From: Bacteroidetes bacterium UBA1312
GTDB taxonomy: Bacteria > Bacteroidota > Bacteroidia > Chitinophagales > Chitinophagaceae
Length of the DNA stretch: 64,000 bases
NCBI GenBank assembly: GCA_002307135.1
Contig: DBTQ01000034.1
Location: forward strand, 124,001 to 188,000
Direction: 5' to 3'
Shown: positions 15,881 through 23,731 of the stretch, piece by piece
Numbering within the stretch: position 1 is the first letter of the stretch
Layout of the letters: every line of letters begins with the position of its first letter
Notes under the pieces: model-generated
Told to the model about the DNA's origin: nothing
Database searches by the model: none
Seen by the model: only the letters and a program-made list of their open reading frames with translations
Program-made: the position numbers and the translations under genes

Positions 15881-17743
15881 ATGATTAAATATTTTATGTG
15901 TTTCGTGCTCATTATATCGAGCGCATCTGTTTATGCCCAAAAACAAGAAATGGATTCAGTGATCATTGTGGAAAACCGAATTCAAGCATTGTATGGCAAT
16001 CATAATAGTAATATACAAATACTCAATAAAGAACAAATAGCCGCTCTACCAGTTAAATCTGTCAATGAATTATTAACCTATGTTGCTGGCGTAGATATTC
16101 GTCAGCGTGGTCCATGGGGCACACAATCAGATGTTTCTATAGATGGGAGCACCTCAGACCAAGTACTTTTGCTAATTGATGGGGTGAAAGTTTCTGACCC
16201 ACAAACAGGTCATAATATGCTTAATATTCCAATACCAATTGCAGCTATTGACCATATTGAAGTGCTTCGTGGTCCGGCAGCCAGAATATATGGCGTAAAT
16301 GCTTTGGCTGGCACAATCAACATTATTACTAATAACCCAAAAGAAAATAGAGTATTTGCACAAGCATACGTTGGTAGTAGTTTCACAAAAGACACCTCTA
16401 CAGGTGCCACATTTTATAATAGAGGCATACAAGCTGCCGCGACACTTGCCAGCGAAAACCAATCACATACTATATCTTTCGGACAAGATCAAAGCAATGG
16501 ATATCGCTACAATACTAGAATGGAATCATACCGCCTGTTTTATCAAAACAAAATAAAACTCAATGAAAAAAATTCTATTGAAACAATGGGTGGCTTTGTA
16601 AGTAACGCTTTTGGAGCAAGTCTTTTTTATGCAGCACCAGTGGACCCAGAGGCAACAGAGCATGTACAAACTGGCATTGCTGCATTAGGATATCATTGGA
16701 AACCCAATAAAAGATGGACAATAACACCACGTGTAAGTTACAGATACAACAATGACGATTATATTTTTATCCGTCAAAAACCGGATTATTACCACAATGT
16801 ACATGAAACAAATGTACTCAGCACAGAATTGAATGCAACCTATCAATTAAAAAATGCAACAGCGGCCATCGGTGCTGAATGGCGCGATGAGCATATAAAC
16901 AGCAACAGTCTCGGAAAAAGACAACGCGACAACATAGGGTTCTTTGGCGAATACAAACATTATTGTTCTAAAAAATTAAATATAGGTGCCGGTATATACT
17001 TAAATCAAAATAGCGATTATGGTTTTCAAGCATTTCCAGCTATTGATGCAGGTTACCGTTTTTTACCAAATTTCAAAATTTTTACTTCTGCAAGTACGGG
17101 TCAGCGCTTACCTACTTTTACAGATCTATATTATGTCGGCCCTAGTAACATTGGCAACCCTTATTTGAAACCAGAGACAGCTACCTATGGTGAACTAGGA
17201 TTACAATTTACACAACCAATACTAGAAGCCAAGGCTATCATATTTGCAAGGTCTAGCCAAAACTTTATCGACTGGACGCGAAACAATGATACTGCAAAAT
17301 GGCAACCTCAGAATTATCAATCGGTAACTACTAAAGGAGCAAGCATAAGCCTAAATTACAAATTAAGCCGCAACTGTAATTGGTCTGACGATTATGAGCT
17401 GACTATTGCAGCTAACTATACATGGCTCAATCAAACAATTAATGTAACAGCTGATAAAATATCTAAATACAATATTGACGCTTTGCGCAATCAGCTTAAT
17501 ATCTCAATCCGCAGCTTATGGTTTAAAACACTACAAATCAATATAGCTACTCGTTATTTACAACGCATTAGCAACAATGATTATACCGTTTTAGATGTTC
17601 GCATAGGTTATCAAATAAAACAATGGACTATTTATAGTGATCTCAACAACTTATTGGATACCCAATACAAAGAAATTGGAAGTGTACCTATGCCGGGGAG
17701 ATGGTTTAGTTTCGGAGTGAAGTTTGATACAGTTTGGAAGTAA
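15881..17743 (+). CDS. TonB-dependent outer-membrane receptor, BtuB-like
   Basis: A 620-residue receptor. A signal peptide ends about residue 20 (SASVYAQ). The plug domain shows VNELLTYVAGVDIRQRGPWG, SIDGSTSDQVLLLIDGVKV and the classic VLRGPAARIYG. A roughly 22-strand barrel follows, with TGQRLPTFTDLYY and a C-terminal aromatic strand. The plug most resembles BtuB-type cobalamin and other small-ligand receptors rather than SusC-type glycan transporters, and there is no SusD partner or carboxypeptidase-like N-terminal domain. No cobalamin riboswitch was seen upstream. Energised by TonB/ExbBD encoded elsewhere. Ligand uncertain. Confidence 0.88.
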   Translation: MIKYFMCFVLIISSASVYAQKQEMDSVIIVENRIQALYGNHNSNIQILNKEQIAALPVKSVNELLTYVAGVDIRQRGPWGTQSDVSIDGSTSDQVLLLIDGVKVSDPQTGHNMLNIPIPIAAIDHIEVLRGPAARIYGVNALAGTINIITNNPKENRVFAQAYVGSSFTKDTSTGATFYNRGIQAAATLASENQSHTISFGQDQSNGYRYNTRMESYRLFYQNKIKLNEKNSIETMGGFVSNAFGASLFYAAPVDPEATEHVQTGIAALGYHWKPNKRWTITPRVSYRYNNDDYIFIRQKPDYYHNVHETNVLSTELNATYQLKNATAAIGAEWRDEHINSNSLGKRQRDNIGFFGEYKHYCSKKLNIGAGIYLNQNSDYGFQAFPAIDAGYRFLPNFKIFTSASTGQRLPTFTDLYYVGPSNIGNPYLKPETATYGELGLQFTQPILEAKAIIFARSSQNFIDWTRNNDTAKWQPQNYQSVTTKGASISLNYKLSRNCNWSDDYELTIAANYTWLNQTINVTADKISKYNIDALRNQLNISIRSLWFKTLQINIATRYLQRISNNDYTVLDVRIGYQIKQWTIYSDLNNLLDTQYKEIGSVPMPGRWFSFGVKFDTVWK

Positions 17744-17767
17744 AATATTACCCTTAATAAAACAAAA

Positions 17768-18286
17768 ATGATAAAAACAAAATTTGCTAGCGAAACATCT
17801 AATACAATGACTGAGCTTGTATTACCTAATGACACAAATACTCTAGGTAACCTAATGGGCGGGCGCCTCATGCACTGGATGGATATTGCAGCGGCAATAT
17901 CTGCAATGCGGCATTGTAATATGCCTGTGGTAACTGCTTCTGTAGATAATGTATCTTTCGCAAGACCAATAAAATTAGGGGATATTCTTTCTATCGAAAG
18001 TAAAGTAACACGCTCATTTAACTCTTCCATGGAAGTTTATTTGAAAGTATGGGCAGAAAATCTCCACGAGCAAACCAGATATTTAAGCAATGAAGCCTAT
18101 CTAACTTTTGTTGCATTGAATGAAAGTGGCAAACCCACTATAGTGCCAGAGTTGATACCAGAAACAATTGATGAAAAAGAAAAATTTGCAGGAGCATTGC
18201 GTAGGCGGCAACTACGCTTGATACTTGGTGGTAAAATGAAAATAGATGAAGCTGTAGAGTTAAAAGCTTTGTTTATCAAAGATTAG
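17768..18286 (+). CDS. Acyl-CoA thioesterase, YciA/BACH-type hotdog protein
   Basis: A 172-residue single-hotdog thioesterase that hydrolyses acyl-CoA to free acid and CoA. The hallmark is NTLGNLMGGRLMHWMDIAAA, in which the conserved Gly-Gly and Asp form the active-site helix, followed by ASVDNVSFARPIKLGDIL. The C-terminal tail beyond residue 130 is typical of the BACH/YciA subgroup. It follows the receptor by 24 bases and precedes the S4 gene by 26 bases, so all three may be co-transcribed. Substrate range unknown. Confidence 0.88.
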   Translation: MIKTKFASETSNTMTELVLPNDTNTLGNLMGGRLMHWMDIAAAISAMRHCNMPVVTASVDNVSFARPIKLGDILSIESKVTRSFNSSMEVYLKVWAENLHEQTRYLSNEAYLTFVALNESGKPTIVPELIPETIDEKEKFAGALRRRQLRLILGGKMKIDEAVELKALFIKD

Positions 18287-18312
18287 CAAATATTGTTCAA
18301 AAACAAATAGAC

Positions 18313-18696
18313 ATGAGTGACCAAAAGCTACGCCTAGACAAATATCTTTGGGCAATTCGTATATATAAAACTCGGACTCTGGCTAGCGATGCTATAGATA
18401 GTGGTAAAGTTCGACTAAACGGACAAAGTGTCAAAGCCTCGAAAACAGTAGCAGTAGGTGACAAATATGAAATAAAAACGAGTGTCAGAAAATGGATTAT
18501 TGAAGTAACTGCTTTATTACAATCAAGAGCTGCGTATGAAATAGCAATCAAACATTATGTTGATATAACACCAGAAGAGGATAAAGAAGAAATAAGACCA
18601 TTGGATTCCAGTTTTTACACAGGAAAGCGCTTAAGTAAAACAGGTCGCCCCACTAAAAAACAGCGGCGCGACCTGGATGACTTACTAGGAGCATAA
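18313..18696 (+). CDS. S4-domain RNA-binding protein, Hsp15-like
   Basis: A 127-residue protein with an N-terminal S4 domain: RLDKYLWAIRIYKTRTLASD and GKVRLNGQSVKASKTVAVGD. Hsp15 (HslR) binds stalled 50S subunits carrying nascent tRNA, and the same small S4 fold occurs in RqcP-type ribosome quality-control factors. The basic C-terminal tail (RLSKTGRPTKKQRRDLDDLL) is also typical. ATG start. Downstream of a thioesterase gene in the same direction; it converges on the propeller lipoprotein gene. Confidence 0.88.
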   Translation: MSDQKLRLDKYLWAIRIYKTRTLASDAIDSGKVRLNGQSVKASKTVAVGDKYEIKTSVRKWIIEVTALLQSRAAYEIAIKHYVDITPEEDKEEIRPLDSSFYTGKRLSKTGRPTKKQRRDLDDLLGA

Positions 18697-18705
18697 CTCC
18701 CTAGA

Positions 18706-19749
18706 TTAGTATATTAACCTATAATCTCCTTGTTTTACTTTTACCCAAGTTTGAGCCAAGTCTTCACTTTTATAAATACCGGTGCTTGTAGCTATGTAAA
18801 CATACTTCTTTATAACACCATTTTTATAAAGGTTGGATTTAGCTGTAATGCTATAAACAGATGTTCCAACATCAATACCACTATTAGACGGAACAAATGT
18901 ACCTGCTCCATTGGTTTTATAAACACCCATATTAGCCGTTCCTACTAATACCGTCTCATCAAAAGGAGCATAAGTAGCATATAATGTTTTATTAAGTGGT
19001 AATCCAGAATATGGTGAAAATGTAGCGCCAAAGTCATTACTATAATATGAACCTTTAATTCCATCATAGTCAGTAACAATAAGTGTATTGCCATTATGAG
19101 AAAGATAGAAGTTGAAATTCGCTGGTAATCCAGAAGATGTTACCGGTTTCCAAGGAGCGTCTTTAGATGCACGGGAAAATAAATGACTTACGTAATGTGC
19201 AGTACTACCAACAGAAAATGAATAAAGCGTTTTATTACTCAATTCTGTATATGATTCAACGGTAAACGGTGTGTCATTAACCCTATTAGTATCGGTCATC
19301 CATGCTGCTCCATTTGATTGACTGTAACTTATAAGTGTAGAACCTAAAACAAGACTACTTGTAGTGTACACTCTGTCTTGGTCTTCCACATTCAATATAA
19401 AATAAGGCCATTTTATATTAGTAGGTACAGTAATTGCTAATGGATACAATGGATTAAAGTTTTTTCCACCATTACTACTCAAGAAGGCTTCTTTGTTTTT
19501 TATCATTATAATATTAGGCCCCACAGTAACAAGCGCTCTAGGTACTGTACCATCACCCGGGAAAATTGTTTTATAATTATTACCATCGTTGGTATTTAAT
19601 ATTGTGCCATTTACATCCGATACAAAAACAGCGTAAGGTGCTTCAATAACATTATTATTATCAATTCCGTTTTCTTTTTTACAGCTTTGAAATGCAACTA
19701 CAAACAGGGCTAAGAGAGATAGTTTTCCAAAAAGCGTTTTACCTTTCAT
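18706..19749 (-). CDS. Lipoprotein with BNR-like beta-propeller repeats
   Basis: A 347-residue exported lipoprotein: signal peptide MKGKTLFGKLSLLALFVVAF with lipobox FQSC. The body has repeated short motifs of the sialidase/photosynthesis-stability propeller type, with SxDxGxTW-like turns such as SSNGGKNFNPLYP, YSNDFGATFSPYSG and KSEDLAQTWVKV. These suggest a 6- or 7-bladed propeller. No glycosidase catalytic residues stand out, so it may be a binding or scaffold protein. The upstream gene, also leftward, is another lipoprotein of 578 residues. Confidence 0.78.
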   Translation of the reverse strand: MKGKTLFGKLSLLALFVVAFQSCKKENGIDNNNVIEAPYAVFVSDVNGTILNTNDGNNYKTIFPGDGTVPRALVTVGPNIIMIKNKEAFLSSNGGKNFNPLYPLAITVPTNIKWPYFILNVEDQDRVYTTSSLVLGSTLISYSQSNGAAWMTDTNRVNDTPFTVESYTELSNKTLYSFSVGSTAHYVSHLFSRASKDAPWKPVTSSGLPANFNFYLSHNGNTLIVTDYDGIKGSYYSNDFGATFSPYSGLPLNKTLYATYAPFDETVLVGTANMGVYKTNGAGTFVPSNSGIDVGTSVYSITAKSNLYKNGVIKKYVYIATSTGIYKSEDLAQTWVKVKQGDYRLIY

Positions 19750-19826
19750 GGTTCAATATTTTTACCAAATTAAATAAAAAAAATTCAAAACAAACACATA
19801 AAATAAACAATACTATGAATGGCCGT

Positions 19827-21563
19827 CTATTTTGCCAATGTATCCAAATCCGCCACAGTTGTTGTTTCAGCAGCATCTTTAGCATTTTGAATGTCCTGCG
19901 CTTCCTTAATATGCTTAGCAAAATTAATGAGTTGCAATAGGCTATTTTCTTTTTTGTCTATAAAATTGACGCTCATTTGATACTTAAATGTATTGTTTTC
20001 AAAGCTTCCTCCATTGAAAACATAATTTTCGAATGTCTTCTTGGATTCTTCAAAAATACTCGAATCTGTTGCAGTACCTGTCATCATCGCCGTCATACCT
20101 TTTGACCATTCCTGAAAATCGAAAAACATTCCAAACGGATGTTTATTTACATTTTCTTTTACAAACATTGAAGACTGCTTCGGATTAGAACCTGCAACAT
20201 AAGTTCTTGCGACACTACCTTTATTAGAAAATACCGCATAATTATCATTAAGCAAAATGAGCATGGTATCTGCATTATTCATGGACTTTACCATATAAGA
20301 ATTATCGTCAATAGGTATCAGCATTTCATTTGCAACTGCCAGATTAAGCACTTTTTTAAAAGTCTCCTTTTTATTTATCTTCAGTGCAAACATCATATCC
20401 ATATCTGTTTTGAAAGTATTGATAGTAGAAGTGGCATCAGTACTATCAAACAACATAGTTTCCTTCTTTTGCTTAAAATTATTCATTGAAAAAATCAAAT
20501 CACCAGACATCGCATCTAATATTTCCTGAAGACTTAATTTTTGTTCTGCTAAAAAAGAATTTGCTAAACCACTTACGCCCATTTTCTCCAACATTTTTCG
20601 AACACCAAGAGGAGAAAGATGATAAGCTGCTACGTAATCCAAACCTTTAGGCGAAACTCTGTCTAATGCGTCATTGTCAATATTTGTTTTGCCAAACTCT
20701 TGATTGATTTCCTTCATTTCGTCAGAACTATATACCAACATATCGGTATTTATTTTACCTTTTTCAAAGTTAATACCTGCCGAAAATGCAGAATTTTTCC
20801 ACATAGTATTTGACAGTGACAAACCGCCAGTAATGCTTGACATACTTTTTGCACCAACAGTATTCATCACTTCTTCAATATTTACCCAAAAACCTAAATC
20901 ATGATTTGTTTTTTCAAAATTTTGAAAACGCTTATCTTCTAATAAAGCGTTTTCTTTTGTTACACTAAAAGCCGTTTCAAGATGTGATGCCAATAACATA
21001 TCCCTATCAGCAATAGAAGTTTGGGGTAAAGTATCTTCAACTGCATTCATATAATTATTAGCAGTTTGATCTTTTAATGTAATAATAATAAGCAAATCAT
21101 TTGTCCAACCCGCATAGATTTCGTCAGTAAGCTTTGTTTCCTTCCTTTTCTTCAAATCCTTGATAGTTGTATTTTCGAAAGTTTTTTTCAAAAACGTTTC
21201 CCATTTCATTGCATTTTTAAGCGGAATAAGGGCGACAAAACAGGTGCTTTTATCATTTAAGCCATTGTTTTGAACATAAGCATAAAAAGTATTCAATTCA
21301 TCTACTCCTGCCTCACTCATGTTTTTTATAAAATCCGATTGCTTTGCAGAATCCACAGATTTAGATTTCAACTCATCAAACAATTTACTGCCGGTTATCA
21401 TGCTCCATGCTATTTTTTTTGAGAGCTCTTTTATATTCACTTCGGCTACCATTAAGGCATTTTTAGGAATTAATTGAGCATGGTTGGGTGTTTTGTGGCA
21501 TGAAGCAAACAAAACAAACATCGGCAGTAATAGTGATAAGTATCTAAATCGATATGTCCTCAT
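19827..21563 (-). CDS. DUF4836 family lipoprotein
   Basis: A 578-residue exported lipoprotein. The signal peptide ends in the lipobox FASC, followed by the family-typical segment IPKNALMVAEVNIKEL. DUF4836 proteins are Bacteroidota-specific, contain repeated alpha/beta units, and are of unknown function; they look like surface or periplasmic lipoproteins. Pattern pieces such as GLDYVAAYHLSPLGVRKML and the C-terminal MSVNFIDKKENSLLQL fit. It lies 21 bases downstream of the DUF3127 gene and 77 bases upstream of the propeller gene, all leftward, which suggests one transcript. Confidence 0.85.
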   Translation of the reverse strand: MRTYRFRYLSLLLPMFVLFASCHKTPNHAQLIPKNALMVAEVNIKELSKKIAWSMITGSKLFDELKSKSVDSAKQSDFIKNMSEAGVDELNTFYAYVQNNGLNDKSTCFVALIPLKNAMKWETFLKKTFENTTIKDLKKRKETKLTDEIYAGWTNDLLIIITLKDQTANNYMNAVEDTLPQTSIADRDMLLASHLETAFSVTKENALLEDKRFQNFEKTNHDLGFWVNIEEVMNTVGAKSMSSITGGLSLSNTMWKNSAFSAGINFEKGKINTDMLVYSSDEMKEINQEFGKTNIDNDALDRVSPKGLDYVAAYHLSPLGVRKMLEKMGVSGLANSFLAEQKLSLQEILDAMSGDLIFSMNNFKQKKETMLFDSTDATSTINTFKTDMDMMFALKINKKETFKKVLNLAVANEMLIPIDDNSYMVKSMNNADTMLILLNDNYAVFSNKGSVARTYVAGSNPKQSSMFVKENVNKHPFGMFFDFQEWSKGMTAMMTGTATDSSIFEESKKTFENYVFNGGSFENNTFKYQMSVNFIDKKENSLLQLINFAKHIKEAQDIQNAKDAAETTTVADLDTLAK

Positions 21564-21584
21564 AAATGGTAGGTGTTTATAAAA

Positions 21585-22016
21585 TTAAAATGGCAAATCA
21601 TCAGCCGGAGCAGATTGCGATGGCGCAGAAAAGTTGTTATTATTACTGAAATTACTTGGGGCTGATTGTTGCTGTGGAGTAGCAACATTTTGATTCGGGT
21701 TGTAGTTATTATTAGTGTCTCCGACATTTGCTTTCTCAATTCTCCATGCATCTAAGCTCGTAATGTAATTAACTTTCCCGTCTTTTTCCCAGCGATTACC
21801 ACGTATGTTAAAGCTCACTTTCAGCATATCACCTTCGTTATAGCTATCCAATAATTCGCAACGATTTTGTGCCAATTGCAATTTTGCATAGTTGGCATAA
21901 GTATTGCCATTTACTTCTTCTGAAATGTCGAGGACAAATTCACGCTTTTTGAAACGTTCAGTTACTTGTATTGCAGCTTGTTTTTCGATAAGCTTTCCTA
22001 TTACTTCTAAAGCCAT
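21585..22016 (-). CDS. DUF3127 protein with an SSB-like acidic tail
   Basis: A 143-residue protein. The first 95 residues form an OB-fold-like DUF3127 domain (MALEVIGKLIEKQAAIQVTE, KLQLAQNRCELLD, VSFNIRGNRWEKDGKVNYIT). A flexible Asn/Gln/Ser/Pro-rich linker of about 40 residues follows. The last residues are ADDLPF. Single-stranded DNA-binding proteins have the same layout, an OB fold, a disordered linker and a tip like DDDIPF that recruits repair enzymes, so the tail here is notable. Whether DUF3127 binds DNA is not established to my knowledge. ATG start, with a -7 box 47 bases upstream. Confidence 0.85.
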   Translation of the reverse strand: MALEVIGKLIEKQAAIQVTERFKKREFVLDISEEVNGNTYANYAKLQLAQNRCELLDSYNEGDMLKVSFNIRGNRWEKDGKVNYITSLDAWRIEKANVGDTNNNYNPNQNVATPQQQSAPSNFSNNNNFSAPSQSAPADDLPF

Positions 22017-22062
22017 TTTCTTGTATTTTAATGATTAAAAATTATTGATGAACACCTAACGC

Positions 22063-22070
22063 CAAAGATA
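22063..22070 (-). promoter_or_regulatory. -7 box for the DUF3127 gene
   Basis: Reads TATCTTTG on the minus strand, 47 bases before the ATG at 22016. Confidence 0.4.
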
Positions 22071-22176
22071 AGAAGGTCTAAGATAAATCTTTCTTTTATC
22101 TCCTAAAAAATTGAATCTAACGGTTGGTTGAAAAACAAACAACCCCAGCTATATGCTGAGGTTGTTGATAAAGATG

Positions 22177-22251
22177 GGAGATAAATGGGTCTCGAACCCA
22201 CGACCTTCAGTGCCACAAACTGACGCTCTAACCTACTGAGCTACTACCTCC
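22177..22251 (-). tRNA. tRNA-His (anticodon GTG)
   Basis: A full cloverleaf on the minus strand: acceptor GAGGTAG pairs with TTATCTC, D arm GCTCAGTAGGTTAGAGC, anticodon stem TCAGT/ACTGA around loop TTGTGGC, and T arm GTGGG TTCGAGA CCCAT. The extra 5' G (G-1) faces discriminator C73, the identity pair unique to tRNA-His. The 3' CCA is not encoded. A TACCTTTG -7 box lies 18 bases upstream. Confidence 0.97.
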
Positions 22252-22268
22252 ATGTGTCTTTGGGACAG

Positions 22269-22276
22269 CAAAGGTA
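22269..22276 (-). promoter_or_regulatory. -7 box for tRNA-His
   Basis: Reads TACCTTTG on the minus strand, 17 bases before the mature 5' end of the tRNA. Confidence 0.5.
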
Positions 22277-22354
22277 AGGTCTTTTTTTGAAAAATGGGAC
22301 GAGGATATAATAATTTCATTAAACGACGCAAAATTTTCTTTGCTATTTAAAACA

Positions 22355-22603
22355 TCACCTACGATATCCACCATGGTAATGCCCTCCACCACCCCTATGT
22401 CCTCCATGATAATGTCCACCACCTCCTCCATAATTGTGATAAAAATATGGTGCCGGACGATAGAAAGGATGATACACAGGCCTAGGGTGATAACTATAAA
22501 CATATCGTGGGCCTGGGGTATAATAGCCCATATAACAAGAGCTAAACCCTATTGATAAAACTAACAAAAGCCCGGTAACGAGCAATCCAATTCTCTTTTT
22601 CAT
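22355..22603 (-). CDS. Gly/His/Tyr-rich mini-lipoprotein
   Basis: An 82-residue protein. I place the start at the ATG at 22601-22603, which opens directly on a signal peptide (MKKRIGLLVTG); an in-frame start at 22627 would add eight residues. The lipobox is GFSSC. The mature part has no hydrophobic core: first a Tyr/Pro/His stretch (PRYVYSYHPRPVYHPFYRP), then GGGGHYHGGHRGGGGHYHGG. Such His-Gly tails can bind metal ions or heme, but that is inference. It is paralogous to the still smaller gene 29 bases upstream, with which it shares LSIGFSSCYMGYY. Confidence 0.7.
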   Translation of the reverse strand: MKKRIGLLVTGLLLVLSIGFSSCYMGYYTPGPRYVYSYHPRPVYHPFYRPAPYFYHNYGGGGGHYHGGHRGGGGHYHGGYRR

Positions 22604-22632
22604 TTTCTTAATTTTTCTGACAAACAATATTA

Positions 22633-22764
22633 TTAGCGATATTCTCTATGGTAATGATGGTGATGCGGATGTCTTGGGCCATAATATCCCATATAGCAAG
22701 AACTAAATCCTATCGATAACAGTAACAAAAGCGCAGATATGGACAACCAAGTTTTCCTTTTCAT
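22633..22764 (-). CDS. 43-residue His-rich mini-lipoprotein, paralogue of its neighbour
   Basis: A small frame from the ATG at 22762-22764 to the TAA at 22633-22635. The product has a lysine-rich start (MKRKTW), a hydrophobic core, the lipobox GFSSC, then YMGYYGPRHPHHHHYHREYR. The segment LLSIGFSSCYMGYY is nearly identical to the downstream gene at both protein and DNA level, which supports it as real and shows a tandem duplication. About 20 residues remain after processing, eight of them histidine-like or aromatic contacts for metal. Function unknown. Confidence 0.65.
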   Translation of the reverse strand: MKRKTWLSISALLLLLSIGFSSCYMGYYGPRHPHHHHYHREYR

Positions 22765-22886
22765 GATTTTTCTTTTTATGTACATATCTGACATTGAAAA
22801 GTAAAAAAAGTTTAATCAGTATTAAGACAACTATCCTAAAGCTTTGATAATACCGTACTTTTAACGTTTTTTCTGTGTAATGGATA

Positions 22887-22894
22887 TATCTTTG
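22887..22894 (+). promoter_or_regulatory. -7 box for the beta-barrel gene
   Basis: TATCTTTG, an exact TAnnTTTG match, 17 bases before the ATG at 22912. Confidence 0.5.
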
Positions 22895-22911
22895 CACATC
22901 AAAATTCATTT

Positions 22912-23628
22912 ATGAAGAAATGTTTTGCCATTGTGGCATTATTTATTTGTGTTGGCTTTTCAAGTCTTGCTCAATCTGAAACAGACGATCAAAGCAACAA
23001 CTCACGTTCTATGGTTCAAAAACCATCCAGGGATTTTTTAATGCTCAAATTCAACTACAATGGTTGGGCAAATTCACCTGACACTATCAAAACAAAAGGT
23101 CTAGGTAGAGGTTTTGAAGGTTCTTTATCTTACGATTTTCCAATCAAAAAATCACACTTTAGCTTTGCGGTTGGTATAGGTGTTAGTGTTAGCAATATAT
23201 ATCTTGATAACCAAACCATAGCAGTAAAAGATACAGGATCAGCTGCCGTTGCTCGCTTTATCCCTGAAACCGACGTTGATTATAAAAGGTATAAATTGAC
23301 TACAACCTATTTGCAAATGCCACTAGAGCTTCGCTTTTTTGGCAACAACAAAAACCGCAATAGAGGGTTTAAAGCAGCTATTGGTGCTAACATAAATTTG
23401 TTGGTAGGCGCCCATACCAAAGGAGCTACCAGTGTGAGTAGTGCTAAAATAAATGACAAAGTAGATACACGTCGTTTTTTACAACCTTGGACTTTTGCAC
23501 CCACAATGCGTATTGGATATGGCAACTTTAGTCTTTATGCCAGCTATAACATTGTACCCATTTTCAAAGAAAAAAGTGGGCCTCAAATGCTGCCTTACTC
23601 TATCGGTATTTGCTTGACGGGGCTTTAA
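22912..23628 (+). CDS. Outer-membrane beta-barrel protein (PorT-like fold)
   Basis: A 238-residue exported protein: the signal peptide ends at SSLAQ, then a short Ser/Asn-rich linker. Amphipathic strands follow, such as FLMLKFNYNGWAN, GFEGSLSYDFPIK, HFSFAVGIGVSVSNIYLD and MRIGYGNFSLYASYNIVPIF, which fit a small 8-strand barrel. This is the common Bacteroidota outer_membrane_beta-barrel/PorT-like class; a role in type IX secretion cannot be claimed from sequence alone. Single-gene transcript between a -7 box and a strong terminator. Confidence 0.8.
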   Translation: MKKCFAIVALFICVGFSSLAQSETDDQSNNSRSMVQKPSRDFLMLKFNYNGWANSPDTIKTKGLGRGFEGSLSYDFPIKKSHFSFAVGIGVSVSNIYLDNQTIAVKDTGSAAVARFIPETDVDYKRYKLTTTYLQMPLELRFFGNNKNRNRGFKAAIGANINLLVGAHTKGATSVSSAKINDKVDTRRFLQPWTFAPTMRIGYGNFSLYASYNIVPIFKEKSGPQMLPYSIGICLTGL

Positions 23629-23648
23629 TAAGATTTTAATCTATTTTC

Positions 23649-23690
23649 AAAAGCGATTGCAACAAATGTTGCAATCGCTTTTGCTTTTAT
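23649..23690 (+). terminator. Terminator after the beta-barrel gene
   Basis: AAAAGCGATTGCAAC (23649-23663) pairs perfectly with GTTGCAATCGCTTTT (23668-23682) over an AAAT loop, followed by GCTTTTAT. Confidence 0.92.
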
Positions 23691-23731
23691 GTTGTACAAT
23701 TCTTTTAAAACACATTAGTTATCTTCGCTCC

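Noticed and set aside
15608..15946. Open frame of 112 residues on the minus strand between the membrane gene and the TonB-dependent receptor
   Set aside because: It overlaps both real genes in other frames, lacks a recognisable domain or signal peptide, and covers the receptor promoter.
22355..22603. Low-complexity artefact
   Set aside because: A good lipoprotein signal peptide and a paralogous neighbour with the same lipobox argue for a real gene, so it was kept.
23657..23731. Earlier ATG for polA
   Set aside because: It lies within the stem of the preceding terminator, and the extra residues are not polymerase-like.
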